Positions 4,956 to 5,697 of a DNA stretch of 5,697 bases are shown here, one piece after another. A program made the position numbers and the translations under genes. The notes under the pieces are model-generated. The model had not been told where the DNA came from and did not search any database. It worked only from the letters and a program-made list of their open reading frames with translations. The stretch is from an uncultured Bacteroidia bacterium (lineage in GTDB: Bacteria; Bacteroidota; Bacteroidia; Bacteroidales; UBA932): positions 1-5,697 of the forward strand of contig CADBUS010000016.1 of NCBI GenBank assembly GCA_902797895.1. The letters run 5' to 3'. Each line of letters opens with the position of its first letter. Positions within the stretch are counted from its first letter, which is position 1.

Positions 4956-5697
4956 TCAGCTATTTATTCTAAAAAACTCCTCCGCATTAGCTGTTGTAGC
5001 CTCAGCAATCTGCTCTATACCAATCCCTTTTATTTGAGCTATCTTTTCCGCTATTATAGGAATATAGGAGCTTTCGTTGCGCTTGCCGCGGTATGGTGCA
5101 GGAGTGAGCCAAGGGGAGTCTGTCTCAAGCAAAATATCTGCAAGCTCAATCTCCTCAACCACTTTTGCTATTGAGGCATTCTTGAATGTAACCACACCTC
5201 CTATTCCAACTTTGAAATTGCCGAGCCTTTTTATACGCCCGTAGGTTTCCGCGCTCCCTGTAAAGGCGTGAAACAGACCCCTTACCCTTCCTTTCCAACG
5301 CTCCAAAATATCAAATGTATGCTCAAGGGCATCTCTCTGATGGATGATAACCGGCAGATTAAGGCGGCTTGCAAGCTCCAACTGGGCATCAAAAGCCTCC
5401 TTCTGCTGCTCCATAAAGGTTTTGCTCCAATAGCCGTCCAAACCTATCTCTCCAACCGCCACAAAGCCTCTTTCCGGCTGCCTGTCTGAGGCAAAAGCAT
5501 CCAGAACAAACTGTAATTCATCTCTCCAATTATCTGATATAGAGGTAGGATGAAGCCCCATAGCATTAAACACATTAGATGGATATTTGCCGCTCAGGGC
5601 CATCTGTGCATTGTAGGTAGAAGAATCTATACCCGGAAATATAAGCCTCTCTACTCCGGCAGAAAAAGCCCTCTCCAAAGCGGCATCTGCATCGGCG
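4956..5697 (-). CDS. tatD: TatD-family metal-dependent DNase/hydrolase (5' end cut by the window)
   Basis: Amidohydrolase-fold TIM-barrel enzyme. Family members (E. coli TatD, YcfH, YjjV) are two-metal-dependent nucleases or hydrolases of the cytoplasm. The frame is open from the right edge for 246 residues before the stop, so the gene continues outside the window. A TTG at 5678 should not be taken as the start, because typical TatD sequence (ADADAALERAFSAGVERL) runs through it to the edge. About 20 N-terminal residues are missing, including the first metal-binding His-x-His. Visible ligands and motifs are GEIGLD (Glu codon 5450-5448), PVIIHQRD (His codon 5342-5340), GLFHAFTGS, and LLETDSPWLTP (Asp codon 5120-5118) followed by PYRGKRNE. 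All later metal-ligand positions are intact, so the enzyme looks active. The true substrate is uncertain, since family members have been tied to DNA repair, DNA degradation and D-aminoacyl-tRNA cleavage. Confidence 0.93.
   Translation of the reverse strand, partial: ADADAALERAFSAGVERLIFPGIDSSTYNAQMALSGKYPSNVFNAMGLHPTSISDNWRDELQFVLDAFASDRQPERGFVAVGEIGLDGYWSKTFMEQQKEAFDAQLELASRLNLPVIIHQRDALEHTFDILERWKGRVRGLFHAFTGSAETYGRIKRLGNFKVGIGGVVTFKNASIAKVVEEIELADILLETDSPWLTPAPYRGKRNESSYIPIIAEKIAQIKGIGIEQIAEATTANAEEFFRINS

Noticed and set aside
4788..5174. Plus-strand 128-codon frame spanning the tatD-ansA junction
   Set aside because: It is antisense to two conserved genes, and its translation shows no family motif or compositional sense.
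5676..5678. TTG as the start codon of the TatD protein
   Set aside because: Typical TatD sequence continues in frame upstream of it to the window edge, so the gene is truncated by the window rather than starting here.
1..5697. CRISPR array, insertion sequence, tRNA or phage/defence genes
   Set aside because: No spaced direct repeats, transposase motifs, terminal inverted repeats or cloverleaf sequences were seen on either strand.

Overview
The window is most likely chromosomal DNA from a member of the Bacteroidota, probably order Bacteroidales. The grounds are a compact ExbB / small membrane protein / ExbD / ExbD cluster of the kind found in that phylum, a promoter-like TAnnTTTG element, A-rich leaders with few Shine-Dalgarno sites, and moderately AT-rich composition. 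The genus cannot be fixed from the sequence. All seven genes lie on the minus strand, so transcription runs from the right edge to the left edge.

From right to left: a TatD-family metal-dependent DNase/hydrolase cut by the right edge (5697-4956); a cytoplasmic type I L-asparaginase (4922-3888); an ExbB/TolQ/MotA-family proton channel with a cleavable signal peptide (3788-2991, or from 3815); an unrecognised four-helix membrane protein (2979-2560); and two different ExbD proteins (2545-1967 and 1955-1494). A strong intrinsic terminator hairpin (1430-1462) ends this run. After it come a candidate promoter, a 5' leader that can fold, and a secreted PhoA-family alkaline phosphatase (1305 to the left edge), which lacks only its last residues and stop codon.

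The four genes from exbB to exbD2 are separated by only 11, 14 and 11 bases and are almost certainly one transcription unit. It would build an inner-membrane proton-driven motor that energises outer-membrane TonB-dependent transport or a Tol-like function. No tonB follows before the terminator, so the TonB partner would be encoded elsewhere. tatD and ansA lie just upstream in the same direction, with no convincing terminator between ansA and exbB. They may be co-transcribed with the motor genes, although their enzymatic roles (nucleic acid or metabolite hydrolysis; asparagine breakdown) have no obvious link to it.

No mobile element, CRISPR array, tRNA, rRNA or defence system was seen. The region looks like ordinary core genome. 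The points most worth a second look are the uncharacterised four-helix protein inside the motor operon, the paired non-identical ExbDs, active-site variations in the alkaline phosphatase, and the foldable leader ahead of it.
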